A stretch of 64,000 nucleotides of DNA. Origin: Clostridium intestinale DSM 6191. Lineage in GTDB: Bacteria > Bacillota > Clostridia > Clostridiales > Clostridiaceae. The notes under the pieces are model-generated. The model did not search any database. It saw only the letters and a list, made by a program, of their open reading frames with translations, and was not told the DNA's origin. Numbering within the stretch: position 1 is the first letter of the stretch; every line of letters begins with the position of its first letter. Made by a program: the position numbers and the translations under genes. Positions 1 to 8,492 of the stretch are shown here, piece after piece. The stretch spans positions 1 to 64,000 of the forward strand of contig NZ_FQXU01000010.1 of NCBI RefSeq assembly GCF_900130055.1. Reading direction: 5' to 3'.

Positions 1-749
1 TCTGGACCATCTACACAAGCAAACTTAACTTCGTTTCCCACAGTTACTCTACAAGCTCCACACATTCCTGTTCCGTCTACCATGATTGGGTTTAAGCTTA
101 CTATTGTGTTTATATCTAACTCTTTAGTTAATAGACATACGAACTTCATCATTATCATAGGTCCTATGGCTACTACTAAGTCATATTCTTTTCCTTGATT
201 TTGTACTAAATCTTTAAGTACTTCTGTTACTAATCCTTTATGTCCATAGGAACCGTCATCTGTTGCTATATATAGGTTTCCTGCTACTTCTCTCATCTCA
301 TCTTCTAATATTAATATATCTTTGCTTTTTGCCCCAACTATAACATCTACATTAATTCCTTTTGAATTTAGCCACTTAACTTGTGGATATACTGGTGCAG
401 TTCCAACTCCACCTGCTATAAATACTATTTTCTTTTTCTTTAACTCCTCTAAATCTTCATGTACCATTTCTGAAGGTACTCCAAGTGGGCCAACAAAGTC
501 ATGGAAGTAATCTCCTTCATTGTAAGTAGCCATTTTTTGTGTTGAGCCACCTAAGGTTTGAAACACTATTGTTACCGTTCCAGCTTCAGCGTCATAATCA
601 CATATGGTTAATGGAATTCTTTCACCTTTTTCATCCATTTTAACTATGATAAATTGTCCTGGATTTGATGATTTTGCTACTCTTGGTGCTTCTATATCCA
701 TTAGATAGATATTTTCGTTTAACTGTCTTTTTTTAACTATCTTGTACAT
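1..749 (-). CDS. nfnA: NfnA-like FAD/[2Fe-2S] subunit, 3' end outside window
   Basis: About 249 codons are visible, starting at an ATG preceded by GGAGGAG; the end lies beyond base 1. The N-terminal half has a ferredoxin-reductase fold with the flavin motif RIPLTICDYD, followed by a nucleotide-binding GGVGTAPVYPQ motif, and near the visible end the cluster motif MCGACRVT with a further Cys. This is the arrangement of the small subunit of NADH-dependent reduced ferredoxin:NADP oxidoreductase (Nfn/SudB) and, more distantly, of PyrK. It starts 30 bases after bdhA on the same strand with no terminator between, so it probably shares the sigma-54 transcript. An NfnB partner would be expected just outside the window. 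PyrK is less likely because pyrimidine genes are absent. Confidence 0.8.
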   Translation of the reverse strand, partial: MYKIVKKRQLNENIYLMDIEAPRVAKSSNPGQFIIVKMDEKGERIPLTICDYDAEAGTVTIVFQTLGGSTQKMATYNEGDYFHDFVGPLGVPSEMVHEDLEELKKKKIVFIAGGVGTAPVYPQVKWLNSKGINVDVIVGAKSKDILILEDEMREVAGNLYIATDDGSYGHKGLVTEVLKDLVQNQGKEYDLVVAIGPMIMMKFVCLLTKELDINTIVSLNPIMVDGTGMCGACRVTVGNEVKFACVDGP

Positions 750-779
750 TTTTCTCCTCCATATATTAATCTTCTGTTT

Positions 780-1853
780 TTACAATAATTCTTTCTCTGG
801 TGTTACTAATATTTTTACGTGTTTCTTTTTCTCTGGTCCTGTTAATGCTCCAAATCCTTTTTCAACTATATCGTCAATGTATACCTTAGATGTTATATAT
901 CCCTCAGCTTTTATTCTTCCATCATTCATTTGTGCCATTGTTGCAGGGAATTCATGTCTGTAAGCTAATGTTCCTACTATTTTCTTTTCAGTAAATACTA
1001 GCTTGTTAGGATTTATATTAACTTCACCTTCCCAAATACTTGTTACTACTAAAGTCCCTTCAAATTTAAGTGAGTCAAGGCCTGTATCTAAACCTATCTT
1101 TGCTCCAGTTGTCTCAAATGCTACATCAACACCCAATCCGCCTGTTAACTTTTTAACTTCTGTAGCTATGTCACATTCATTAGGATCTAATACATAATCA
1201 GCTCCAGCTCTTTTTGCATATTCTTGTCTTATAGACTTTCTTTGTAGTACTATTACTAAACTAGCTCCTGCTGCCTTTAAACACTCAATAGTAGCAAGTC
1301 CTATTGGTCCTGAGCCCAATACTAAAGCTGTGTTTCCAGTTACAAACTTAGCTATTCTTATTGAATGTAGTGCTACTGCCATTGGCTCTACTAGTGCTGC
1401 TTGTTCGTATGACATTCCCTCTGGAATCTTGTGTATGTATTCTTGTTGGAAAACTGTATATTCTGCAAATCCACCACCAGATCCACATAAACCATGAAAA
1501 CCTAATTTTTCACAAAGATTGTATTTTCCTTCTTTGCAGGCTGGGCATTCACCGCAAACAACCATAGGCTCAACTATAACTCTATCTCCTTTTTTAAACT
1601 TACTAACACCTTCTCCAACCTCTACAACTTCTCCAGAAAACTCATGTCCTAATACAACTGGTGCCACATTTTTACTTAAAGGATGAGGTTGTCCAACTGG
1701 TATAAAAATAGGCCCTCCTAAGTATTCATGAAGATCTGACCCACATATGCCACACCATTTTACTTTAACTTTTACTGTTCCTTCTAAAACCTTTGGTTCC
1801 TCTATCTCTTCTACTCTAACATCTTTAACTCCATACCATAATGCTGCTTTCAT
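780..1853 (-). CDS. bdhA: (R,R)-2,3-butanediol dehydrogenase, zinc-dependent MDR family
   Basis: Cytoplasmic medium-chain dehydrogenase of 357 residues, the usual length, expected to interconvert acetoin and 2,3-butanediol. Catalytic zinc ligands are visible as C37 (CGICGSD), H70/E71 and E156; structural zinc ligands are C100, C103, C106 and C114. The Rossmann motif GSGPIG lies at 180-185. After the second Rossmann strand, where NAD-specific relatives usually carry an acidic residue, the sequence reads LQRKS (203-207), which points to NADPH. The gene sits directly downstream of a sigma-54 promoter and an AcoR-type activator and is followed closely by nfnA. Another polyol or alcohol substrate is possible, but the DLHEYLGGPIFIP stretch is typical of butanediol dehydrogenases. 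Confidence 0.9.
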   Translation of the reverse strand: MKAALWYGVKDVRVEEIEEPKVLEGTVKVKVKWCGICGSDLHEYLGGPIFIPVGQPHPLSKNVAPVVLGHEFSGEVVEVGEGVSKFKKGDRVIVEPMVVCGECPACKEGKYNLCEKLGFHGLCGSGGGFAEYTVFQQEYIHKIPEGMSYEQAALVEPMAVALHSIRIAKFVTGNTALVLGSGPIGLATIECLKAAGASLVIVLQRKSIRQEYAKRAGADYVLDPNECDIATEVKKLTGGLGVDVAFETTGAKIGLDTGLDSLKFEGTLVVTSIWEGEVNINPNKLVFTEKKIVGTLAYRHEFPATMAQMNDGRIKAEGYITSKVYIDDIVEKGFGALTGPEKKKHVKILVTPEKELL

Positions 1854-1910
1854 AACTATTCCTCCTAATCGTTACTTTCTTAACGTTAATGTTAATTTAT
1901 TCACAAATAT

Positions 1911-1930
1911 TAAAGCAACTATTATGCCAA
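1911..1930 (-). promoter_or_regulatory. sigma-54 (-24/-12) promoter of bdhA
   Basis: On the minus strand the sequence reads TTGGCATAATAGTTGCT, matching the RpoN consensus TTGGCAC-N5-TTGCT at all invariant positions with correct GG-to-GC spacing. It lies about 60 bases before the bdhA start and just downstream of the gene for a sigma-54 activator. Confidence 0.9.
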
Positions 1931-1933
1931 AAC

Positions 1934-1959
1934 AAAAAGGACTTAATTAAGCCCTTTTT
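1934..1959 (-). terminator. possible terminator after the sigma-54 activator gene
   Basis: A 26-base near-perfect palindrome with AAAAAGG and CCTTTTT arms is followed on the minus strand by a short T-rich stretch. It lies between the activator stop codon and the bdhA promoter. It is AT-rich, so termination strength is uncertain. Confidence 0.45.
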
Positions 1960-1970
1960 ATCTTCACATT

Positions 1971-2006
1971 CTCAAAATGAAACATTTATATCTGTATCAT
2001 TTTGAG
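1971..2006. promoter_or_regulatory. inverted repeat, candidate upstream activator site
   Basis: Two 13-base arms (CTCAAAATGAAAC and GTATCATTTTGAG) flank a 10-base spacer with one mismatch. It lies about 45-80 bases upstream of the -24/-12 promoter, where sigma-54 activators bind, and no T-run follows on the minus strand, so an enhancer site is more likely than a terminator. Assignment to the adjacent activator is inferred. Confidence 0.55.
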
Positions 2007-2007
2007 A

Positions 2008-3948
2008 TTATTTAAAGATTTTCTCATTATGATACAGTGATATATTATATTTTTTTATCTTTCTATAAATAGTTGCTCTGCTAATATTGAGAAGTAAGGC
2101 AGCTTTTACTATATTTCCTTCACAACTATATATAGCTTTTTCTATGTTTTCTTTTTCTAATTCCTGCATTGATATTACTTCTTCATTATTTGTGAGTAAT
2201 TCCTTATCTAAACTTACTTCACAATCTTCTTTAGCGCTTAGTTCATCTTCGCTTAAGTAATAGTCTCTTTCCACAACATTTCTAAGCTCTCTTACATTTC
2301 CGCTCCATTCCAACTGTTTAAGTTTCTCTATATAATCTGGAGTAACTATCTTATCAATAGAATTATTGCTATTCAATAGCTGGATAAAACTATTTACTAA
2401 TGACTCTATATCTTCTTTTCTTTCTCTCAGTGGAAGTGTTTTTATATTTATTACACTTAATCTATAATATAAATCTTCTCTAAAACTCTTTTTTCTTATC
2501 TCATCCTTAAGAACTCTATTAGTTGCACCTATAACTCTAACATTTAATTGTTTCTCATAAGTTGCTCCTATTCTAGTGATCTTATTATTATCCAATACCC
2601 TTAAAAGCTTGCTTTGTATGTCTAAAGGTAGTTCTCCTATCTCATCTAAAAAAATTGTTCCTCCATCAGCTAGTTCAAACTTTCCTGGGTTACCTTCTTT
2701 ATTGGCTCCAGTAAAAGCCCCTCTTTCATATCCAAAGAATTCACTTTCCACGAGTTCTCTCGGAATAGAGGCACAATTTATTGCTACAAAAGGTTTATTA
2801 GATCTTTTACTGAAGTTATGAATAGCCTGTGCTATAACTTCTTTACCAGTGCCACTCTCTCCTTCAATTAAAATATTACAATCACTACTTGAAGCTTTTC
2901 TTGCCATATTTATAACTTCTTTCATCTTAGAGTTATTGGTTATAAAGTCCTCAAAGGTATAGGTTGCTTTATAACCTACAATTTTTCCTACAAGTTTATG
3001 AACGTGTTTAGCTTCTCTAAGGCTAATAACTATACCATTAATCTCTTCATTTGTTTTTATTGGTACAACATTTATTATGCATTTTATAATTTTAGATTTT
3101 ATATAAAAGTCACAATCTATATTATTATGTCCTTTAGCATTAATTATTTCTTCAAGATCTATGTTTCTTATTACACTCTTTATATTTAAGTCTAGAGCTT
3201 CTTCTCTGGATAATCTTAAAACTTCACTTGCTCTATTATTTATTCTTTGTATTTTTAAATCTCTATCTAATGAAATAAGGCCTTCAAACACAGAATCAAA
3301 TGTTGTATTTAAAAGATTATATGAATTAGTTAAAGCTACTTGTTTCTCTATTGCTTGGGCAGCTGAAATAACCATGGCTAATGTATGTAAATGGGCATCT
3401 GACCTATTTCCAGACATATTAATACAGCCAACTAAGTTCCCATGTTCATCATTTATGGGAGCTGCAGAGCAAGTCCATGAATGTTGACTCTTTCCATAGT
3501 GCTCTGCTCCAATGGTTTGTAATGGCTTATTTAAATACATAGCTGTTCCTATAGCATTAGTTCCAACCATCTTTTCAGTCCATAATGCACCCTTTACAAA
3601 ATTTAGCTCATCTGCTCTTTTCATTATGTCCTTATCTCCGATTATATGAATTATATATCCATCTCTATCTGTAAGCATTATTGCAAAACCTGTTCCTTCA
3701 ACAATATTATAGAGACTTTTCATTATTGGAATTGCTACCGATATTAATGTTTCATTTTCATTTTCTTTTGCTTTTACTTCAACATCTATTTTATATCTGT
3801 TACTTCCTCTTCCGCTATTATAATCAACCCCATAGGTTTTGCATCTAACCCAAGATTCAGAAATTTCTTTTCTCACCTTTGGCTCCACATAATCATTCTC
3901 TACAAAGTTTTTCCATGCATTCTCTATAAAATTTATATAATCTCCCAT
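2008..3948 (-). CDS. sigma-54-dependent transcriptional activator, AcoR type
   Basis: A 646-residue enhancer-binding protein. Domains in order: GAF-like sensor (about 70-200), PAS (about 210-315), AAA+ ATPase (about 335-570) with Walker A GESGTGKE at 363-370 and the sigma-54 contact loop GAFTGA at 410-415, then a C-terminal Fis-type helix-turn-helix (about 600-640) ending NISRATIYRKIKKY. The layout is that of AcoR, which activates acetoin/butanediol genes with RNA polymerase-sigma-54. The immediate downstream neighbour is bdhA, whose promoter is a clear -24/-12 element, so local activation is the natural reading. The ligand sensed by GAF/PAS cannot be told from sequence. Confidence 0.9.
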   Translation of the reverse strand: MGDYINFIENAWKNFVENDYVEPKVRKEISESWVRCKTYGVDYNSGRGSNRYKIDVEVKAKENENETLISVAIPIMKSLYNIVEGTGFAIMLTDRDGYIIHIIGDKDIMKRADELNFVKGALWTEKMVGTNAIGTAMYLNKPLQTIGAEHYGKSQHSWTCSAAPINDEHGNLVGCINMSGNRSDAHLHTLAMVISAAQAIEKQVALTNSYNLLNTTFDSVFEGLISLDRDLKIQRINNRASEVLRLSREEALDLNIKSVIRNIDLEEIINAKGHNNIDCDFYIKSKIIKCIINVVPIKTNEEINGIVISLREAKHVHKLVGKIVGYKATYTFEDFITNNSKMKEVINMARKASSSDCNILIEGESGTGKEVIAQAIHNFSKRSNKPFVAINCASIPRELVESEFFGYERGAFTGANKEGNPGKFELADGGTIFLDEIGELPLDIQSKLLRVLDNNKITRIGATYEKQLNVRVIGATNRVLKDEIRKKSFREDLYYRLSVINIKTLPLRERKEDIESLVNSFIQLLNSNNSIDKIVTPDYIEKLKQLEWSGNVRELRNVVERDYYLSEDELSAKEDCEVSLDKELLTNNEEVISMQELEKENIEKAIYSCEGNIVKAALLLNISRATIYRKIKKYNISLYHNEKIFK

Positions 3949-3982
3949 ACAAATCAGCTCCTAAAACTAAAAATATAAAGTT

Positions 3983-5941
3983 TTATTTATCCTCTATATT
4001 AATTATCATACCATCAACATGTCTCTTGTTCATAACTTTATTCTTTTTTCTATTTTCTTTGCTTTCAAAAATAATATCAAAGTCATAATCCTCAGGATAC
4101 AATTCTTCTTTATCTATATAAAGAGATAATCTTTTCTTATTAACTCTTATTTTTTTCCTCATAACCATAACTCCATACTCGCCTTTAGAGTTTTCAGTTT
4201 CACATATAACACCTGTTCTATTCATAAAGGTTATAAATACAGAATCTCCAATATTAAATAGGGGTTCCTTTGGCTTATCTTTAACCTGATTATTTTTCTT
4301 TTCTAAAATCTTTATCTTTTCTATTTTCTCTTCATTAATTTTAGTTTCTTCAAGCTTATTAGTGTTTACTATTTTATATTGAGAGTAATCCACTTTTTCC
4401 TTATAAGCTATCTCATGGGCTTTTTCAATTAATTTCTTTTCCATCCCAAGTCTTAGTGCAATTAAAAAAGCGTTGCTTTCACCAGGTTTTCCTATATTAA
4501 GCTTGTATAATGGTTTAAGGGTTTCTATATCAAACTCCATAGAGCCATTTATAAAACCTTCGTGTTTTTCTGCAAAATTTTTAATTTCATTGTAGTGAGT
4601 TGTAGCACATATAGTTGCCCCTTTATCGTATATCTCTTCAAGTACTGAAATAGCAATCCCCATACCTTCTCCTGGATCTGTTCCCGATCCGATTTCATCT
4701 AAAATAACTAAGGTATATTTATCTGCATTATCTAAAATATTAATTATATTTTTTATATGAGAAGAGAAGGTACTTAGGTTTTGTTCTATACTCTGACCGT
4801 CTCCTATATCTACTAATATGTCTCCAAATATACCTATTTCACTTCCTTCATCTACAGGAACATGAAGAGCTGATTGAGCCATCATTGTTATTAACCCTAA
4901 AGTCTTTAATGCAACTGTTTTTCCTCCAGTATTAGGCCCAGTTATAATTACTCCTTTATAATCTTTTCCTATTTCAAAATCTAAAGGTACTGCTGATTGA
5001 CCTATTAGTGGATGTTTCCCTTTTATAATATTTGTATAATTTTTAGTGTTAAAGCTAACTGCTCTCCCATCTATTGCTTTGCTGTATTTTCCTTTGGCAA
5101 ATATAAAATCATAGTTACTCATTATCTCAATATTTATATTCAGTTCTCTTTTATAATCGCAAACTAGATTAGTTAAGGTCGATAGTATTCTATATACTTC
5201 CTTTTCCTCTTCAAATCTATAGCTTTCTAATTCATCTTGAGCCTTTTTAACTTCTACTGGCTCTATAAATGTGGTTGATCCAGTATTGGATTTATCATGA
5301 ATACTTCCCTCTATATCTTTTCTATAACTGCTTTTTACAGGAATCACATACCTTCCATTTCTTTGGCTTATGACTGAATCCTGAATATAAGTTTTATATT
5401 TTTCATTTCTAAGCACAGCTTCTAGCTTAACCTTTATTTTATCTTCTAGAGCATATATCTTTCTTCTTATTTTCCATAAAGCAGATGTTGCTCTATCATC
5501 TACAGCTCCTCTAACTATACATTTTTCAATTTCTTCTCTTACATCCTCCATTTCATATGCTGAATGTATATAACTGCTTATATTAGGTGCATAATACTGC
5601 TTATCTTCCATAAATTTCTTCATCTTTTTTATCTCTTTTAGAAGCCCACAAAGTGTTTCTAAATCTTCTGGAGATAGTATTATTCCCTTGTCTAACTTTT
5701 CCTTTATTCCATTTATGCCTGCCAAACTATGAAGTGGTATGCTGGAGCTTATATTTACTACATTTCTCGCTTCAGTAGTTTCCTTCATATCCATCTCTAT
5801 TTTGTTTTTGTCTACTAACGGCTCTAGTTTTTCTATATTGCTTTTTGCAATTTCTGATAAAGCATATCCTTTTAATATATCTTTTATTTTGTTATATTCT
5901 AATAATTCTGTGGTTTTATTATTCAACTTTAATTCCTCCAT
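3983..5941 (-). CDS. MutS2-like DNA-binding ATPase lacking the Smr domain
   Basis: 652 residues against roughly 780-790 for full MutS2. The N-terminal lever/clamp region is intact (LEYNKIKDILKGYALSE), and the ABC-type ATPase has Walker A GPNTGGKT and Walker B LVILDEIGSGTDPGEG. The tail after about residue 560 is a short KOW-like segment (NIGDSVFITF) and a charged end; the C-terminal Smr nuclease domain is absent, with a normal stop and no downstream remnant. MutS2 proteins act on branched DNA or collided ribosomes rather than in mismatch repair; without Smr this one may bind but not cleave. It is 34 bases upstream of the sigma-54 activator. Confidence 0.85.
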   Translation of the reverse strand: MEELKLNNKTTELLEYNKIKDILKGYALSEIAKSNIEKLEPLVDKNKIEMDMKETTEARNVVNISSSIPLHSLAGINGIKEKLDKGIILSPEDLETLCGLLKEIKKMKKFMEDKQYYAPNISSYIHSAYEMEDVREEIEKCIVRGAVDDRATSALWKIRRKIYALEDKIKVKLEAVLRNEKYKTYIQDSVISQRNGRYVIPVKSSYRKDIEGSIHDKSNTGSTTFIEPVEVKKAQDELESYRFEEEKEVYRILSTLTNLVCDYKRELNINIEIMSNYDFIFAKGKYSKAIDGRAVSFNTKNYTNIIKGKHPLIGQSAVPLDFEIGKDYKGVIITGPNTGGKTVALKTLGLITMMAQSALHVPVDEGSEIGIFGDILVDIGDGQSIEQNLSTFSSHIKNIINILDNADKYTLVILDEIGSGTDPGEGMGIAISVLEEIYDKGATICATTHYNEIKNFAEKHEGFINGSMEFDIETLKPLYKLNIGKPGESNAFLIALRLGMEKKLIEKAHEIAYKEKVDYSQYKIVNTNKLEETKINEEKIEKIKILEKKNNQVKDKPKEPLFNIGDSVFITFMNRTGVICETENSKGEYGVMVMRKKIRVNKKRLSLYIDKEELYPEDYDFDIIFESKENRKKNKVMNKRHVDGMIINIEDK

Positions 5942-5954
5942 TATTTTTATTTAG

Positions 5955-6290
5955 AGGATTTTAAAGACTCTTCACTTAATTAAAGCTACTCAATATTTAA
6001 TTCAAAGAATAAAAAAACTGTAAGCAAACAGAGTTCACCTACAGTACAAATACAATTTAAGTAATAAAATTTTTCATGAGAAAAAATCCTATTTACCTTA
6101 AGGAGTTGTGAACAGTTTTTACTAAGTGTAAGCCTAAAAAATCCATCAACAAATAAACCTATAAAAGGTTTGATTTTTAAGACTTATTATTTAATTACTT
6201 AGTTTAAAACTACCTCACTCACAAATATACTCCCTTTCTTATTTAAGATAATTACATACTATCATTAGTTTTTAACTTTTTCAATACTCT
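5955..6290. other. intergenic region, AT-rich, one terminator
   Basis: Roughly 340 bases between mutS2-like and threonine aldolase genes. Apart from the terminator at 6011-6045 I recognise no gene. A 17-codon ATG frame exists on the minus strand but lacks a convincing ribosome site. The 245 bases between the aldolase stop and the terminator would form an unusually long 3' UTR. Confidence 0.5.
6011..6045 (-). terminator. intrinsic terminator downstream of threonine aldolase
   Basis: A 13-base-pair stem (ACTGTAGGTGAAC with GTTTGCTTACAGT, three G-U pairs, loop TCT) is followed by seven T residues on the minus strand. It separates the aldolase unit from the MutS2-like gene. Confidence 0.75.
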
Positions 6291-7328
6291 TTATCTTAAT
6301 ATTGATTTCATTACCTCAACTACATAGTCTATAGCTTCCTTGTTAACCCAATAGTGAGTTGCAAATCTCATCTTGCCGACCTCTGGTCCATTTATTTTTA
6401 TTCTTTTTTCACTAAAGATATTAACCATTTCTTCTGAAGATAGCGGACAGTTTTCTATTTTAAAGAATACTAGATTAATATCAAGATTGTCTCTATCAAC
6501 CTTTATGTTTGGAATTTCTTCTAGTCTTTGAGCTAAATATTTTGCATTATCATGATCTTCCTTTAATCTTTTAGTCATGTCTTTTAAGGCTATAAGTCCA
6601 GCAGCTCCTAAGAATCCAGCTTGTCTCATTCCTCCACCTAAAAGCTTTCTTTTCTTTCTTGCTTTATCTATAAATTCTTTACTTCCTGCAAGCATTGATC
6701 CTATAGGTGCACAAAGGCCTTTTGATAAACAAAACATTACTGAATCACAATATTTTGTAATTTCTTTAACATCAACTTCTAAAGAAGTAGCTGCATTAAA
6801 TAATCTAGCTCCATCTATATGAAGATTTATATTTCTATCCTTAGCTATTTCATAAACTTCTTTTACGTAGTCTAAAGGTAAAACAGCTCCGTTTGAATAA
6901 GCATTTTCAAGGCATATTAAAGAAGTTCCTGGAAAATGTATATCCTCATCCTCAGTTCTTATAATTGACCTTACCTTATCTAAATTAAGTTGTCCTCTAA
7001 CTGTTTCTAAAGCTCTAAGTTGAACTCCAGCAATAACCGCAGATCCCCCAACTTCATGAGCTACTATATGACAATCATCCCCAAGTATAACCTCATCTCC
7101 TCTTTTACAGTGAGTAAATAAAGCTAACTGATTTCCGAAAGTTCCACTAGGTACAAATAAAGCAGCTTCTTTTCCTACTACCTTAGCTGCATATTCTTCA
7201 AGTTCATTTATAGTTGGATCATCTCCGTATACATCATCACCTACCATAGCTTTAAACATAGCTTCTCTCATTTCTTGAGTAGGTTGTGTTACCGTATCAC
7301 TTCTTAAATCTATAATCTTATCTTTCAT
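6291..7328 (-). CDS. ltaE: low-specificity L-threonine aldolase
   Basis: PLP enzyme of the aspartate aminotransferase fold (345 residues, normal length) that cleaves threonine or allo-threonine to glycine and acetaldehyde in the cytoplasm. The start region MKDKIIDLRSDTVTQPT is diagnostic of the family. The cofactor-binding aspartate is in IDGAR (D172) and the Schiff-base lysine is K203 in FCLSKGLCAP. A GGGGTGA-like ribosome site precedes the ATG. It begins 36 bases after the AEC transporter gene on the same strand, so the two probably form an operon, with the permease moving an amino or organic acid. Confidence 0.93.
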   Translation of the reverse strand: MKDKIIDLRSDTVTQPTQEMREAMFKAMVGDDVYGDDPTINELEEYAAKVVGKEAALFVPSGTFGNQLALFTHCKRGDEVILGDDCHIVAHEVGGSAVIAGVQLRALETVRGQLNLDKVRSIIRTEDEDIHFPGTSLICLENAYSNGAVLPLDYVKEVYEIAKDRNINLHIDGARLFNAATSLEVDVKEITKYCDSVMFCLSKGLCAPIGSMLAGSKEFIDKARKKRKLLGGGMRQAGFLGAAGLIALKDMTKRLKEDHDNAKYLAQRLEEIPNIKVDRDNLDINLVFFKIENCPLSSEEMVNIFSEKRIKINGPEVGKMRFATHYWVNKEAIDYVVEVMKSILR

Positions 7329-7364
7329 AATATCACCCCATAAAATTATATCATATTAACTTAT

Positions 7365-8327
7365 TTATACTGGAAAAATAATTCTAGAAATATATACAAC
7401 TAAAACCAAAGTAACAGCACTACTTAAAGTAGCCACCATAACTGCCTGAGATGCAAAATCAGGATGATTTTTTCTCTCTACTGCAATAAGTGCGGTATTA
7501 ACCGCTGTAGGTAACGCTGAAGAAATCATTAATGTTTGAGCAGAAACTCCTGTAATATTAATAAACTTTAATATTATTAAGGCAATTATAGGCCCTCCTA
7601 TAAGCCTTACAAAGCTTGAAATATAAACTTCTTTATTATTAAAGGCAAACTTAGTCTTTGCAAGTTGTGCTCCTAAAGTTATAAGTGCTATAGATATAAG
7701 TCCTTCTTTTAAATAATTAAAGGCAGGCCACAAAGGAAAATTCTCTAAGTTATATGGTACAAGTTTTAATAAAAATGCTGTAGGTATAGCGTATATTGCT
7801 GGCATTCTAAATATACTCTTCACAGAATCCTTCCAATGCATACTTCCCTTTCCCGCATTATAAAAACCTACTGTATTGGTAGATATATTTTGTACTATTA
7901 GCACTACTATTTGAGTTGTTAATGCCGCTGTTAAATAAGGTGTCTGTCCATCTACTATAAACGGTGCACTGCTAAACACTAAAGTAATTAGAGGAATTCC
8001 TATATTTCCTGAATTATAAAATATTATAGAATTTATAAATGCATTTTTAAAACCTTCATCATATTTTCTTATTTTAGCTACTAATGATGATACTATGGAA
8101 TTAAATACAGCTAAAATTATTACAAATAGAAGAACTCTCCCCATATTATCAGGCATTTTGGTGCTATATATCTGTGTAAAAATAAAAAAAGGCATGTACA
8201 AATATATATTTATTTTACTAAGTGTATTAATGTCAAAATTAAACTTCTTGCTTAATATATAACCTAAGATTATTAGAAAAAATATTGGTATTATGTTATT
8301 AGATAAGATATAAAGAAATATACTCAT
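7365..8327 (-). CDS. AEC family (auxin efflux carrier-like) permease
   Basis: 320-residue integral membrane protein with about ten hydrophobic segments in two inverted halves, as in AEC/MleP-type carriers. Conserved features include the N-terminal ILGYILSKKFNFD stretch, the central NSGNIGIPL loop and the C-terminal PTAVNTALIA. Family members move malate, other dicarboxylates or amino acid derivatives; the substrate here is unknown. It is the first gene of a short unit with ltaE, so involvement in amino acid metabolism is inferred only from position. Start supported by AGGGGAG upstream. Confidence 0.85.
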   Translation of the reverse strand: MSIFLYILSNNIIPIFFLIILGYILSKKFNFDINTLSKINIYLYMPFFIFTQIYSTKMPDNMGRVLLFVIILAVFNSIVSSLVAKIRKYDEGFKNAFINSIIFYNSGNIGIPLITLVFSSAPFIVDGQTPYLTAALTTQIVVLIVQNISTNTVGFYNAGKGSMHWKDSVKSIFRMPAIYAIPTAFLLKLVPYNLENFPLWPAFNYLKEGLISIALITLGAQLAKTKFAFNNKEVYISSFVRLIGGPIIALIILKFINITGVSAQTLMISSALPTAVNTALIAVERKNHPDFASQAVMVATLSSAVTLVLVVYISRIIFPV

Positions 8328-8430
8328 TTGTCTCTCCCCTCGCTATAAATTACTTTTATTAAATCCCCTTATTACAAGTCATTTTTATTAATTATACACC
8401 AAATTATATCTTTGATAATTTTCTTAATAT

Positions 8431-8474
8431 GAAAATAGCCTCAAGACAACCTTTTATGTTTATCTTGAGGCTAT
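8431..8474 (-). terminator. intrinsic terminator after the first adhesin gene
   Basis: A strong stem with ATAGCCTCAAGA and TCTTGAGGCTAT arms is followed on the minus strand by TTTTCAT. It ends the 8-kb adhesin transcript. Confidence 0.88.
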
Positions 8475-8492
8475 AAATTTTATAGATTTTTA

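Noticed and set aside
6046-6290. Small ORFs or sRNA after threonine aldolase
   Set aside because: Only very short frames with weak ribosome sites and no clear promoter; nothing supportable by eye.
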